Shown here: one piece after another, positions 40,567-50,160 of the stretch | Layout: the number at the start of each line of letters is the position of its first letter | Numbering within the stretch: position 1 is the first letter of the stretch | NCBI RefSeq assembly: GCF_003012735.1 | Contig: NZ_PXYI01000013.1 | Location: forward strand, 62,001-126,000 | Reading direction: 5' to 3' | Origin: Allosphingosinicella deserti | GTDB taxonomy: Bacteria; Pseudomonadota; Alphaproteobacteria; Sphingomonadales; Sphingomonadaceae | Length of the DNA: 64,000 nt | Made by a program: the position numbers and the translations under genes | Notes under the pieces: generated by a model | Database searches by the model: none | What the model saw: the letters and a program-made list of their open reading frames with translations, nothing else | What the model was told of the DNA's origin: nothing

Positions 40567-41355
40567 ATGGATCTCGCCCCCGACATCATCGCCTTTCTGA
40601 TCGCCGCCGCGTTCGTTGCCGGCTTCATCGATGCGCTTGCCGGCGGTGGCGGACTGATCACTCTGCCGGCCCTGCTTGCCGCGGGCGTGCCGCCGCTGGC
40701 GGCGCTCGGCACCAACAAGCTGCAGAGCAGCTTCGGGACCGCAACCGCATTCTTCACCTTCGCGCGCGCCGGCCATGTCGATGTTCGCCGCTTCGCGCTG
40801 CCGGCACTGGCCTCGTTCCTCGGTTCGGCGACCGGGGCGTTCACCGTCCAGCGGATCGATCCGTCCTTCCTCGCCGGTTTCATTCCGCTGCTGCTGATCG
40901 CGATGGCGATTTACTTTCTCGCCGGGCCGAAGATGCGCGACGAGGACCGGCACACGCGGATCGGCGCGGCCGGCCTGTTCCTGTTCTCGGCCGGGATCGG
41001 TTTCTATGACGGCTTCTTCGGCCCGGGCACCGGATCCTTCTTCACGACGATGCTGGTGGCGCTCGCCGGCCTCGGAGTCGTCCGCGGGGTGGCGCACACC
41101 AAGATGCTCAACCTCGCCAGCAATCTCGCCGGGCTGTCGGCGATGATCGTCGGCGGCCACGTGCTGTGGCTGCTCGGCCTGGCGATGGCGGGGGCGAGCA
41201 TCGCCGGCGGCAAGGCCGGCGCCCATGCGGCAATGCGCTTCGGCGCGCGCGCGGTGCGGCCGTTGCTGGTCTGCATGTGCCTTGCGTTGACCGTGAAGTT
41301 GCTCGCCGATCCCGCCAACCCGCTGCGGATGGAGATCGCCGCCTTGCTCGGGTGA
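40567..41355 (+). CDS. TSUP-family (TauE/SafE) membrane permease
   Basis: The 262-residue protein has about eight membrane spans in two homologous halves. The first contains FVAGFIDALAGGGGLITLPA (the conserved D..aGgGG motif) and AALGTNKLQSSFGTATAFFT; the second contains IGFYDGFFGPGTGSFFTTML and AHTKMLNLASNLAGL. The family moves sulfonates, sulfite or organic acids across the inner membrane; substrate not readable. Preceded by tandem hairpins, otherwise alone. Confidence 0.94.
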   Translation: MDLAPDIIAFLIAAAFVAGFIDALAGGGGLITLPALLAAGVPPLAALGTNKLQSSFGTATAFFTFARAGHVDVRRFALPALASFLGSATGAFTVQRIDPSFLAGFIPLLLIAMAIYFLAGPKMRDEDRHTRIGAAGLFLFSAGIGFYDGFFGPGTGSFFTTMLVALAGLGVVRGVAHTKMLNLASNLAGLSAMIVGGHVLWLLGLAMAGASIAGGKAGAHAAMRFGARAVRPLLVCMCLALTVKLLADPANPLRMEIAALLG

Positions 41356-41503
41356 GGCTGGGGCGACGGAGCAGGGGCGCGCGGGCTGAAACATTTGAAA
41401 CCATTTTCGCAGGGGCGCGACACGCGACTGCGGCAGCGGCGGTTATTCCGGGATCAACAGGGGACCGGGGCATCGACGCCCCGAATGTCCGGAGCCCAGG
41501 GAA

Positions 41504-41692
41504 ATGCAGATGATCCGCTTCCTCACCGCCTTCACGCTTGCCGCGCTGGCGACCGCAATCGCACTCGACGCCGGCGCCACGCCGCCGCCGCGGGACATCG
41601 TCACCGCGGAGGAGATCGAGACCGCGGTTACCGAAGCGCAATCGCAGGCGAACCTCACCGCCGACGGTCGGGCGCTGGCCCGCAAGGATTAA
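41504..41692 (+). CDS. Small secreted hypothetical protein
   Basis: The 62-residue product has a signal peptide (MIRFLTAFTLAALATAIALD, start at 41504 or 41510) and a short mature helix (TAEEIETAVTEAQSQANLTA). Its TAA overlaps the TAA of the convergent DUF72 gene at 41689-41692. Function unknown. Confidence 0.58.
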   Translation: MQMIRFLTAFTLAALATAIALDAGATPPPRDIVTAEEIETAVTEAQSQANLTADGRALARKD

Positions 41693-42414
41693 GCGTTCCT
41701 TCCGAACCTGGAGACCAGATCGGTCGCGTCGCCGGTGGCCGCGGAAGACGCCGTATTGTCGAACATGCACCAGCGCTCCGCGGCTGAGGCCTGCCGGACC
41801 TGGTCCGCATAGACGGTGAGCCGCTCCGGTCCGTAGGCCGATCGATACATGACCGGCGATCCATGGAGACGCCAATAAGCGAGCCCGGTCCAGCCGCCGG
41901 GCTGCGCCGCCTGCGGAACGATCGCCGGGTCGGCCGCCACCCGCGCCACTCTCGCGCCGGCGAGCAGGGCATCCGCTTCTTCGCAGAACCAGCTGGGATG
42001 GCGCGGCTCGCAGACGATCCGCGCCGCGGTTCGCCCGGCGAGCAGGCCCAGAAAATCCTCGATCAAAGCGGGCGCGAAGGCGAGCTTGGGCGGCAATTGT
42101 AGCAAAAGGATCGACAGTGCGTCGCCGAGCCCGCCGGCTTCATCCAGGAAGCGGTCGACGAGATCTTCGCAATCGACGAGCTTGTGCTCGTGGCTGATCG
42201 TCTTCGGCAGCTTGACCGCGAAGCGAAATCCCACCGGCACGCTCGCCGCCCAGCGCTGCCAGGTCGAGGCGCGGTGCGGGCGGTGGAAGGACGAGTTGAT
42301 CTCGACTCCCCGAAACCGCGACGCATAGCGTTCGAGCGCGGAGCCTTCGGCAGGGAATTGGTCTGCGACGGCGCGGGCGATGCTCCAGCCAGCGGTGCCG
42401 ATGATCGGGTCCAT
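41689..42414 (-). CDS. DUF72 family protein (YecE-like)
   Basis: The 241-residue TIM-barrel-like protein has IIGTAGWSIARAVADQFP at the start, then ERYASRFRGVEINSSFHRPH, FRFAVKLPKTISHEHKLVDC, LLLQLPPKLAF, RIVCEPRHPSWF and YWRLHGSP, all diagnostic for DUF72. Biochemical role is not established. The C-terminus AATGDATDLVSRFGRNA is slightly short. Convergent with the small secreted protein gene. Confidence 0.93.
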   Translation of the reverse strand: MDPIIGTAGWSIARAVADQFPAEGSALERYASRFRGVEINSSFHRPHRASTWQRWAASVPVGFRFAVKLPKTISHEHKLVDCEDLVDRFLDEAGGLGDALSILLLQLPPKLAFAPALIEDFLGLLAGRTAARIVCEPRHPSWFCEEADALLAGARVARVAADPAIVPQAAQPGGWTGLAYWRLHGSPVMYRSAYGPERLTVYADQVRQASAAERWCMFDNTASSAATGDATDLVSRFGRNA

Positions 42415-42787
42415 AAGGTGCGAACGCGGGGAGGTGCGAGAAGATGCGAGCGTGGGGCACGAGCGATCAGAAACGGAACGCGTTGCCGTCCCGCCGCTCG
42501 GGCTGAGCGTGTCGATGCAGATCCTTTTCGAACTTCGCAAGTGAAGGGGAGGGCTTCGACAGGCTCAGCCCGAACGGGTGGGCGATGTAATGGAAATTTG
42601 TTTGGCCGGCCCGGGCGTTTCCAATGCAACCCCGGGCTTCCCTGCCCCGCGCGGATTCGTGACATGCGCGTGTCACAAGTCCGTGATACTACGTAATCCG
42701 CTGATTCTCATCGGCTTCTTGCCCGACGGATCGAGAATTTCACCGGAGTGCGCTGGGTGCTCCGGAGCGTGGATATGAGGGGATCTC
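42415..42787. other. 373-base upstream region of the RTX nuclease gene
   Basis: No gene is found. It holds an 18-base dyad (42659-42676, listed separately) and AT-richer sequence (tactacgtaatccgctgatt) that may contain the promoter of the large gene at 42788. Confidence 0.45.
42659..42676. promoter_or_regulatory. Perfect inverted repeat before the RTX nuclease gene
   Basis: gtgaca-tgcgcg-tgtcac is a perfect 6-base dyad around a 6-base centre, about 110 bases upstream of the start codon. It may be an operator or part of a promoter; the regulator is unknown. Confidence 0.4.
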
Positions 42788-45700
42788 ATGGCTGGCGTCT
42801 GGATCAACGAGTTTCATTACGACAATGCGGGCGGAGATACGGGCGAGTTTATCGAGATCGCGGCAGCGGCGGGCACCAGCCTGACCGGCTGGTCCCTGGT
42901 CCTCTACAACGGCGCCAATGGCCAATCGTACAACACGCGCGCGCTCACCGGCACGATCTCCGGCCAGCAGAACGGCTTCGGCACGCTCAGCTTCCCCTAT
43001 CCGGCGGACGGCATCCAGAACGGCGCGCCCGACGCGATCGCGCTGGTCGATCCGACCGGCCAGGTCATCGAGTTCCTGAGCTACGAAGGCAGCTTCACCG
43101 CGGCGAACGGGCCGGCGGCGGGCATGACCAGCGTCTCGGTCGGGGCAAGCGTCATCGAGCCGGGCAATGCCACCGGAACCTCGATCGGCCGGGTCGGTAC
43201 CGGCGATGAATCGGGCGACTTCACCTGGGCGGTGATCGCCGACGACACGCCCGGCGGCGTCAATGCCGGCCAAACTTTCTCGGGCATCGTCGTCGATACG
43301 CCGGGCGCTTTCTCGATCGCCGATGCGGCCGTGGTCGAAGGCCAAAGCGGCACGACTCCGATCACCTTCACCGTCAGCCGCGGCAGCGACAGCAATGTCG
43401 CCGCGTCGGTCGATTATGCCGTCACCCTGGCGGGCGGCGCAACCGGCGCCGATGCGTCCGACTTCGCCGCGCCGGTGCTGAGCGGCAGCCTCGCCTTCGC
43501 GGCCGGCGAGTTTTCGAAGACGATCACCCTGCAGATCGCCGGCGATGCGGTGAACGAGGCCGACGAGGGCTTCGTCGTCACGCTCTCAAACCCGGGCAAC
43601 GGCGCCACCATCGCCGACGGCAGCGCCACCGGCACGATCATCAACGACGATGCGGTCGTCTCTCCCGGCGCGCCGTTCGTCAACGAAATCCATTACGACA
43701 ATGCCGGCACCGACACGGGCGAGGCGATCGAGATCGCGGCGCCGTCCGGCACCAATCTCGCCGGCTGGTCGCTGATCCTGTACAGCGTCAGCTCGGGCGC
43801 GACGACCGGCACCGTCTACGGCACGGTGGCCTTGAGCGGCATCGTCGGCGATCAGGATGACGGCTATGGCACGCTCCAATTCGCGGTCAGCGGATTGCAG
43901 AACGGCGCCCAGGACGGCTTCGCCCTGGTCAATCCGGCGGGGCAGGTGGTTCAATTCCTCAGCTACGAGGGCGCGTTCGTCGCCGCCAACGGCGCCGCCG
44001 CCGGGCTGACCTCGACCGACATCGGGGTGGCCGAGGATTCGGGCACGGGTGTCGGCCTGTCGCTGCAGCTGACCGGCGCCGGCGCGAGCGCGGCCGATTT
44101 CAGCTGGACCTCCGCCGGCCCGTCGAGCTTCGGCAGCGTCAATGAAGGCCAGGATTTCGTCGGCCCCGATGCGACCGGCCTGGTCAGCGTCGGCGACGCG
44201 CGGGTGATCGAAGGTGACGGCGGCGTCCAGCAGCTGGTGTTCACCGTCCAGCGCGCCGGCGGTCTCGGCCAGCAGGCGAGCGTCGACTGGGTGCTCAACC
44301 TCGGCGGCAGCGCCGACACGGCCGATCTCGGCGCAGGCCAGCCACTGTCCGGTTCGGTCTCGTTCGCGCCGGGCGTGTCCTCGGTCCAGATCGCGGTGGC
44401 GGTCGCCGGCGACACGATCGGCGAAGGCAATGAGACCTTCAACCTGCTGCTCGCCAACCCGGCCGGCAATATCGCGATCAGCGACGCTTCGGCGACCGGG
44501 ACGATCGTCAACGACGATCCGATCCCGTTGCGCATCTTCGAGATCCAGGGCGAGGGCCACCGTTCCGACTATGTCGGCCAGCCGGTGACCACCGGGGGCA
44601 TCGTCACCGGGGTGCTCGCCAACGGCTTCTTCGTTCAGGATGCGGCCGGTGATGGCAATGGCCGCACCTCCGACGCCTTGTTCGTGTTCACCGGCGGCGC
44701 GCCAGGCGTGGTTGCCGGCGATGCGATCGAGGTGCGGGGCACCGTTGCGGAGAATCTTCCCGGCGGCGATGCCACCAATCTCAGCGCGACCCAGGTAACG
44801 GCAACCTCGGTGACCGTGCAGTCGAGCGGCAATGCGCTCCCCGCCAGCCTGCTGATCGGCGAGAACGGCCTTCGTCCGCCGACCGAGATCATCGATGACG
44901 ACGGCCTCACCAGCTACGATCCGGCGACCGACGGCATCGACTTCTACGAGTCGCTGGAGGGCATGCGGGTGACGATCGAAGCGCCGCTCGTCGTCGCCCC
45001 CAGCAGCGAATTCGGCGAGACCTGGGTGGTCGCGTCGGGCGGCGCCGGTGCGACCGGCGTCAATGATCGCGGCGGCATCACCATTTCGGACGGCGACTAT
45101 AATCCCGAGAAGATCCAGATCGACGCGACTTCGGCGCTGTTTGCCGGCTATGAAGCCAATCACAGCCAGGGCGATCGGCTCGGCGACGTCACCGGCATCA
45201 TGTCCTACGGCTTTGCCAGCTACGAAGTGCTGGTCACCGAGGCCGTGACCGTCACGCAGGACGTGACGCTTGCGCCGGAAGCCCCGACCGAGTTGGTCGG
45301 CGACCGCGACCACCTCACCGTCGCCAGCTACAATGTCGAGAATCTCGATGTCGGTGACGGTGCGGCCAAGTTCGATCTGCTTGCCGACAACATCGTCTAC
45401 AGCCTCAAGGCCCCAGACATCGTCGCGCTCCAGGAGATCCAGGACGCCGACGGCCCGGGCAGCGGCAGCGACCTTTCCGGCCAGGTGACGGCGCAGGCGC
45501 TGATCGATGCGATCAAGGCGGCGGGCGGGCCCGATTACGTCTATGTCGAGGTCGCGCCGACGACGGCCGGCGCCTCGGGCGGCGAGCCCGGCGGCAATAT
45601 CCGCAACGGCTACCTCTACAATGCCGACCGAGTCTCCTACGTCGAGGGCAGCGCCCTGCTGCTCGGCGATTCCGCGTTCAACGGCACCCGTAAGCCGCTG

Positions 45701-47320
45701 GTCGGCGATTTCGTGTTCAACGGCGAGACGGTGCGGCTGATCAACGTCCACTTCACCTCGCGCGGCGGCAGCGATCCTTTGTGGGGCAGCAGCCAGCCGC
45801 CGGCCGATGCCGGCGACGGCGCCCGCGCAGCCCAGGGCGCCGCGGTGGCGAGTTACGTCAATTCGGTCCTCGCGACCGATCCGTCGCTGAAGCTCGGCGT
45901 CATGGGCGATTTCAACGGCTTCTGGTTCGAGGACAATGTCAGCCAGCTGGAAGCGGGGGGCGTGCTCACGAACCTCCATCGCCTGCTGCCGGAGGAGGAG
46001 CGCTACTCCTACTTCTTCGAGGGCAATCTCCAGGCGCTCGACAATTTCCTAGTCAGTGGCGGGCTCAGCAGCGGTGCGCAGTTCGACGCGGTCCACATCA
46101 ATGCCGAGCAGCCGGACAGCGCCCGCGCGACCGACCACGACCCGACCGTGGGACGCTTCTTCATCGCGCATCCGAACGAGGCGCCGGTCGATCTCGTCCT
46201 CGACGATGCCTCGGTCGACGAGAATGCGCCGGCGGGAACCCTGGTCGGCACGCTTTCGGCCGAGGATCCGGATGCGGACGTGCTCGCCTTCACGCTGGTC
46301 GACGACGCCGGCGGCCGCTTCGCCGTCGACGCCGCCACCGGGCGGATCACCACCACCGCCCCGCTCGATCACGAGGCGGCGGCGACGTACACGGTGGTCG
46401 CGCGAGCGACCGACGGCGACGGCCTGTTCGTCGAGCGGACGCTGACCCTGACGGTCGCCGACGTGAACGATGCGCCGGTCGCAGCGGCGGATAAGGTCGC
46501 GGTGCAGGAGGATGGCACCAGCGCCAATCTGTGGAGCCTGCTGCTCGGCAACGACAGCGATCAGGATGCCGGATCGGCCCTGTCGATCTCGGCGGTGAAC
46601 AGCAGCGGCACGCTCGGCTCGCTGGTCTTCGATGCCGCAAGCAAGACGCTGCGATACGTCGCCGACGATGACTCGTTCGATGCGCTCGCGCCCGGTGCCA
46701 CGGTCGTCGACCGGTTCACCTACACGGTCACCGACGCGGGCGGCCTGACCTCGACGGCGACGGTGGAAGTCACCGTCACCGGCGTCGCCGACGGCATCAT
46801 CCGCAACGGCGGCAACGGCACCGACCTGCTGTTCGGCACCGGCGACGAGGATCGCCTGTCCGGCGGCAACGGCGCCGACCTGTTCTACGGCTATGCCGGC
46901 CACGATCATCTCGCCGGCGACAATGGCAACGACGCCCTGTTCGGCGGCGACGGTGACGACTGGCTCGACGGCGGCGCCAGCGAGGATGCTCTGGTCGGCG
47001 GCGACGGCAACGACGTGCTGATCGGCGGCAAGAGCGAGGATCTGCTCACCGGCGGCAAGGGCGACGACCTGTTCGTGTTCGGCAAGAGCGGCAGCAGCGA
47101 CCTGGTGCTCGATTTCGACAGCGCCCACGACCGGCTGGTGCTGCTTGACGGGATCGGCGTGCGGAGCGTGCGCAGCACCAACCTCGACTTCGACGGCAAG
47201 GCCGATCTCGTCCTCACGTTCAGCAATGGCGGCGGATCGGTGACCTTGATGGACGCCGGCAGCTATGCCGACGTCCGCTTCGCCCCGCCGGAGATTCTGG
47301 GCCTGCATCCGGCGGTGTGA
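42788..47320 (+). CDS. Large RTX extracellular nuclease (LTD / Calx-beta / EEP / cadherin / RTX)
   Basis: The 1510-residue protein lacks a Sec signal and ends in calcium-binding RTX nonapeptides (about 1338-1434: GGNGADLFYG, GGDGDDWLDGG, GGDGNDVLIGG), the mark of type I secretion. In order it has a lamin-tail-like domain (WINEFHYDNAGGDTGEFIEI), a Calx-beta repeat, a second lamin-tail-like domain (VNEIHYDNAGTDTGEAIEIA), a second Calx-beta, an OB-like region (about 585), an endonuclease/exonuclease/phosphatase domain (about 842-1120: LTVASYNVENLD, VALQEIQD, GVMGDFNGFW, TDHDPTVG), a cadherin-like repeat and an Ig/VCBS-like repeat. It should hydrolyse extracellular DNA or a phosphoester and help acquire phosphate. 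Confidence 0.93.
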   Translation: MAGVWINEFHYDNAGGDTGEFIEIAAAAGTSLTGWSLVLYNGANGQSYNTRALTGTISGQQNGFGTLSFPYPADGIQNGAPDAIALVDPTGQVIEFLSYEGSFTAANGPAAGMTSVSVGASVIEPGNATGTSIGRVGTGDESGDFTWAVIADDTPGGVNAGQTFSGIVVDTPGAFSIADAAVVEGQSGTTPITFTVSRGSDSNVAASVDYAVTLAGGATGADASDFAAPVLSGSLAFAAGEFSKTITLQIAGDAVNEADEGFVVTLSNPGNGATIADGSATGTIINDDAVVSPGAPFVNEIHYDNAGTDTGEAIEIAAPSGTNLAGWSLILYSVSSGATTGTVYGTVALSGIVGDQDDGYGTLQFAVSGLQNGAQDGFALVNPAGQVVQFLSYEGAFVAANGAAAGLTSTDIGVAEDSGTGVGLSLQLTGAGASAADFSWTSAGPSSFGSVNEGQDFVGPDATGLVSVGDARVIEGDGGVQQLVFTVQRAGGLGQQASVDWVLNLGGSADTADLGAGQPLSGSVSFAPGVSSVQIAVAVAGDTIGEGNETFNLLLANPAGNIAISDASATGTIVNDDPIPLRIFEIQGEGHRSDYVGQPVTTGGIVTGVLANGFFVQDAAGDGNGRTSDALFVFTGGAPGVVAGDAIEVRGTVAENLPGGDATNLSATQVTATSVTVQSSGNALPASLLIGENGLRPPTEIIDDDGLTSYDPATDGIDFYESLEGMRVTIEAPLVVAPSSEFGETWVVASGGAGATGVNDRGGITISDGDYNPEKIQIDATSALFAGYEANHSQGDRLGDVTGIMSYGFASYEVLVTEAVTVTQDVTLAPEAPTELVGDRDHLTVASYNVENLDVGDGAAKFDLLADNIVYSLKAPDIVALQEIQDADGPGSGSDLSGQVTAQALIDAIKAAGGPDYVYVEVAPTTAGASGGEPGGNIRNGYLYNADRVSYVEGSALLLGDSAFNGTRKPLVGDFVFNGETVRLINVHFTSRGGSDPLWGSSQPPADAGDGARAAQGAAVASYVNSVLATDPSLKLGVMGDFNGFWFEDNVSQLEAGGVLTNLHRLLPEEERYSYFFEGNLQALDNFLVSGGLSSGAQFDAVHINAEQPDSARATDHDPTVGRFFIAHPNEAPVDLVLDDASVDENAPAGTLVGTLSAEDPDADVLAFTLVDDAGGRFAVDAATGRITTTAPLDHEAAATYTVVARATDGDGLFVERTLTLTVADVNDAPVAAADKVAVQEDGTSANLWSLLLGNDSDQDAGSALSISAVNSSGTLGSLVFDAASKTLRYVADDDSFDALAPGATVVDRFTYTVTDAGGLTSTATVEVTVTGVADGIIRNGGNGTDLLFGTGDEDRLSGGNGADLFYGYAGHDHLAGDNGNDALFGGDGDDWLDGGASEDALVGGDGNDVLIGGKSEDLLTGGKGDDLFVFGKSGSSDLVLDFDSAHDRLVLLDGIGVRSVRSTNLDFDGKADLVLTFSNGGGSVTLMDAGSYADVRFAPPEILGLHPAV

Positions 47321-47579
47321 CCGCAGGAGCGGAGGGTCTGGCTCACTGCGGTCGTGAAATCCTTATCTTCCCTGTGCGCTTCGCGCACAGGGAAGAATTC
47401 CATCGTCGGAACCCGTCCCGCGTTATGACGGCAGATGCCGCGGTGTTCCATTCGTTCTTCCGCGCAAGGTAAGGAGGGCCTGCGGCATTTGAGCGTTCGC
47501 GCAGCGCGCTCAACTTGCCGGTGGACAGGCGCCGTGCCCGCAGGAAGGATGCGCGCATGCTTCACGGGAGATGATCCGA

Positions 47580-48992
47580 ATGCGCCTTGCACTTCTTGCC
47601 GCGTCCTTGCTTGCGTCCACCACAGTCTCGGCCCAGCCGCCCGCCACCGAGCCTTCAGGGGGCGAAGCCGCGTTCCGGGCGATCTACAAGGAGCTGGTCG
47701 AGACCAATACGACGCTGTCGGCGGGCAGCTGCACGCTGGCCGCCGAGCGGATGGCGGCGCGGCTCAAGGCGGCGGGGTTCCCGGACCAGGATCTCCATCT
47801 GGTCGTCCATCCCGATCACCCGAAGGAGGGCAGCCTGGTCGCGGTGCTTCCGGGCACCGACGCCAAGCGCAAGGCGCTGCTGCTGCTCGCCCATATCGAC
47901 GTCGTCGAGGCGAACCGGGCGGACTGGGAGCGCGATCCGTTCACCCTGGTCGAGGAGAATGGCTATTTCTACGCCCGCGGCGCGTCCGACGACAAGGCGC
48001 AGGCGGCGGTGTGGGTCGATACGCTCGCCCGCTTCAAGGCGGAAGGATACAAGCCCAAGCGCACGATCAAGATGGCGCTGACCTGCGGCGAGGAGACGGC
48101 CGGCGCTTTCAACGGCGCCCAATATCTCGCGGCGCAGGAGCGACAGTTGATCGATGCCGAATTCGCGCTCAACGAAGGCGCCGGCGGCATGCTCGACGAT
48201 GCCGGAAAGCCGATCGCGCTCAACATCCAGGCCGGCGAGAAATTCCCGCAGAATTACCGGCTCGAAGTCACCAATCCCGGCGGCCACAGCTCGCGCCCGG
48301 TGAAGGAGAATGCGATCTACCGGCTCTCGGACGCGCTCATCAAGCTGCGCGCCTACGATTTCCCGGTCCAGTCGAACGATGCCACTCGCGGCTATTTCGA
48401 GGCGATGTCGAAATTGCTGTCCAATCCGGCGGCGCCGGCAATGGCCGTGTTCGCCGCCAATCCGGGCGACGCCGCCGCGGCGTCGACCATCGCCGCGGCC
48501 GATCCCGCCTGGAACGCGATCCTGCGCACCACCTGCGTGGCGACCATGCTCGACGGCGGCCATGCCACCAACGCGCTGCCGCAGCGCAGCCGCGCCAACG
48601 TCAATTGCCGGATCTTCCCGGGCACCTCCGTCGAGGCGGTGCGGCAGGAACTGGAGCGGGTTGTCGGCGATCCCGAGGTCAAGATCACCACGCTCGAGAC
48701 CCGCAGCGAGATCGCACCGCCGCCGCCGCTCACCGAGCGCGTGGTCGGCCCGGCCCGCAAGGTCGCCGCGGAGGTGTTTCCGGGCGTGCCGCTGGTGCCG
48801 CTGATGGCGGCAGGCGGCACCGACGGCGCCTTCCTGACACCGGCGGGGATCCCGACCTACGGCCTCACCGGCTTCTTCAGCGACCGCGAAGGCAGCCGTG
48901 CGCACGGGCTGAACGAGCGGATGCGGGTCAAGTCGCTGATGGACGGGCGGACGTATCTGTACAAGCTGGTGAAGGTTTACGCAGGGAGCTGA
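47580..48992 (+). CDS. Secreted M20/M25/M40-family metallopeptidase
   Basis: The roughly 470-residue product has a signal peptide (MRLALLAASLLASTTVSAQ). The metal-binding pattern is LLLLAHIDVVEAN (His-x-Asp), YARGASDDKAQAAV (Asp) and TCGEETAGAFNGAQYL (Glu-Glu), with the lid-domain TNPGGHSSRPVKENAIYRL and a late His/Gly cluster (SRAHGLNERM). It should hydrolyse dipeptides or N-acyl amino acids with two zinc ions in the periplasm. The ATG at 47580 was preferred because GGGAG lies 9 bases upstream; 47571 is also possible. It converges on rplL. Confidence 0.94.
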   Translation: MRLALLAASLLASTTVSAQPPATEPSGGEAAFRAIYKELVETNTTLSAGSCTLAAERMAARLKAAGFPDQDLHLVVHPDHPKEGSLVAVLPGTDAKRKALLLLAHIDVVEANRADWERDPFTLVEENGYFYARGASDDKAQAAVWVDTLARFKAEGYKPKRTIKMALTCGEETAGAFNGAQYLAAQERQLIDAEFALNEGAGGMLDDAGKPIALNIQAGEKFPQNYRLEVTNPGGHSSRPVKENAIYRLSDALIKLRAYDFPVQSNDATRGYFEAMSKLLSNPAAPAMAVFAANPGDAAAASTIAAADPAWNAILRTTCVATMLDGGHATNALPQRSRANVNCRIFPGTSVEAVRQELERVVGDPEVKITTLETRSEIAPPPPLTERVVGPARKVAAEVFPGVPLVPLMAAGGTDGAFLTPAGIPTYGLTGFFSDREGSRAHGLNERMRVKSLMDGRTYLYKLVKVYAGS

Positions 48993-49103
48993 GGGGAGCC
49001 CATCAAAGTGGTACTTTGATGGGGACCTGGGGAGGGCAGGGGTACAATCTTCCCCTCTCCTTGCTCGCTGCGCTCGCTTTCCTCTCCCCTGAAGGGGCGA
49101 GGA

Positions 49104-49140
49104 GACAAAAAAAGGGCGGCTCCGCGGAGCCGCCCTTCTT
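49104..49140 (-). terminator. Rho-independent terminator after rplL
   Basis: Read on the minus strand, gggcggctccgcggagccgc plus cc forms a perfect 11-base-arm stem at 49114-49135 followed by seven T residues (49107-49113). It ends the rplJ-rplL transcript about 30 bases past the rplL stop. Confidence 0.9.
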
Positions 49141-49169
49141 CGTTCGACCAGGCTTCGCCTGGCAGAAGC

Positions 49170-49541
49170 TTACTTGACCTCGACGGTCGCGCCGGCTTCC
49201 TCGAGGCGCTTGCGGAGTTCTTCCGCTTCGGCCTTGGGGATGCCTTCCTTGATCGGCTTCGGAGCGCCTTCGACCAGCGCCTTGGCTTCGCCGAGGCCGA
49301 GGCTGGTGATCGCGCGGACTTCCTTGATCACGTTGATCTTCTTGCCGCCGTCGTTGACGAGAATGACGTCGAACTCGGTCTTCTCTTCTTCAGCCGGAGC
49401 AGCCGGGCCGGCCGGGCCGGCAACCGCAACGGCCGCAGCGGCCGAAACGCCCCACTTCTCTTCGAGCGCCTTGGCGAGGTCGGCGGCTTCGAGAACGGTC
49501 AGCTCGGAGAGCTGGTCGACGAGGGATTGAATGTCTGCCAT
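49170..49541 (-). CDS. rplL: 50S ribosomal protein L7/L12
   Basis: The 123-residue acidic stalk protein has an N-terminal dimerisation region ([20 protein letters not shown]), a flexible Ala/Gly/Pro hinge ([16 protein letters not shown]) and the C-terminal factor-binding domain ([46 protein letters not shown]). Forms the L10(L12)n stalk that recruits translation GTPases. Follows rplJ by 59 bases and is closed by a strong terminator; rpoB is not adjacent. Confidence 0.99.
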   Translation of the reverse strand: MADIQSLVDQLSELTVLEAADLAKALEEKWGVSAAAAVAVAGPAGPAAPAEEEKTEFDVILVNDGGKKINVIKEVRAITSLGLGEAKALVEGAPKPIKEGIPKAEAEELRKRLEEAGATVEVK

Positions 49542-49600
49542 TTTAAGTCTCCAAATCGGGGGCGATGCCCCAAAGATTTCAGTTCAAAACAAAATGATGA

Positions 49601-50116
49601 TCAGGCGTCTTCTTTGGCGGCATAAGCGCCGAAGACACGCGCAAGCTGAGCACCCGGCTCGTTGATCGTCCGCGCGATCTTGGTTGCAGGCGCCTGGATG
49701 AGGCCCACAATCGTGGCACGCAGTTGGTCAAGAGACGGCAGTTCGGCCAGCGCACGAACACCCGCAAGATCGAGGACAGTATCGCCCATCGCGCCGCCGA
49801 CGATCTCGAAGCGATCGGTGGTCTTGGCGAAATCGACGGCGACCTTGGCGGCCGCAACCGGATCCGGCGACGTGGCGAGGCCGGTCGGCCCCGTCAGCAT
49901 GTCGCCGATTCCGGCATATTGAGTGCCCTCGAGCGCAATCAGGGTGAGCGTGTTCTTGGTCACCTTGAAGGACGCACCGGCATCGCGCATGCGGTTCCGC
50001 AGGGCGGTGGACTGGGCCACCGTCATGCCGAGATTGCGGGTGACAACCACCACGCTGGTCTCGGAGAACGTCTGCTTGAGCTGGGCGACCTGCTCGGACT
50101 TTTGAGCTCGATCCAT
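49601..50116 (-). CDS. rplJ: 50S ribosomal protein L10
   Basis: The 171-residue L10 starts MDRAQKSEQVAQLKQTFSET. SVVVVTRNLGMTVAQSTALR is the rRNA-binding start, VDFAKTTDRFEIVGGAMGD is in the middle, and the C-terminal helix (TINEPGAQLARVFGAYAAKE) anchors L7/L12 dimers. First gene of the rplJ-rplL unit, preceded by a hairpin leader suited to autoregulation. Confidence 0.99.
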   Translation of the reverse strand: MDRAQKSEQVAQLKQTFSETSVVVVTRNLGMTVAQSTALRNRMRDAGASFKVTKNTLTLIALEGTQYAGIGDMLTGPTGLATSPDPVAAAKVAVDFAKTTDRFEIVGGAMGDTVLDLAGVRALAELPSLDQLRATIVGLIQAPATKIARTINEPGAQLARVFGAYAAKEDA

Positions 50117-50160
50117 GCCTTACACTCCAAACAGCCCGGCAGAATGCCTGCCGGGCAAGT
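50117..50160 (-). promoter_or_regulatory. rplJ leader hairpin (possible L10 autoregulatory site)
   Basis: gcccggcag-aatgc-ctgccgggc (50134-50156) is a perfect 9-base stem directly upstream of the GGAG ribosome site of rplJ. L10-L12 complexes are known to repress their own mRNA by binding such leaders; here the role is inferred from position and shape. Confidence 0.55.

Noticed and set aside
43586-45979. 797-residue open frame antisense to the RTX nuclease
   Set aside because: Shadow of a GC-rich coding frame; composition is Arg/Gly/Asp-rich without domains, while the plus strand has clear domains.
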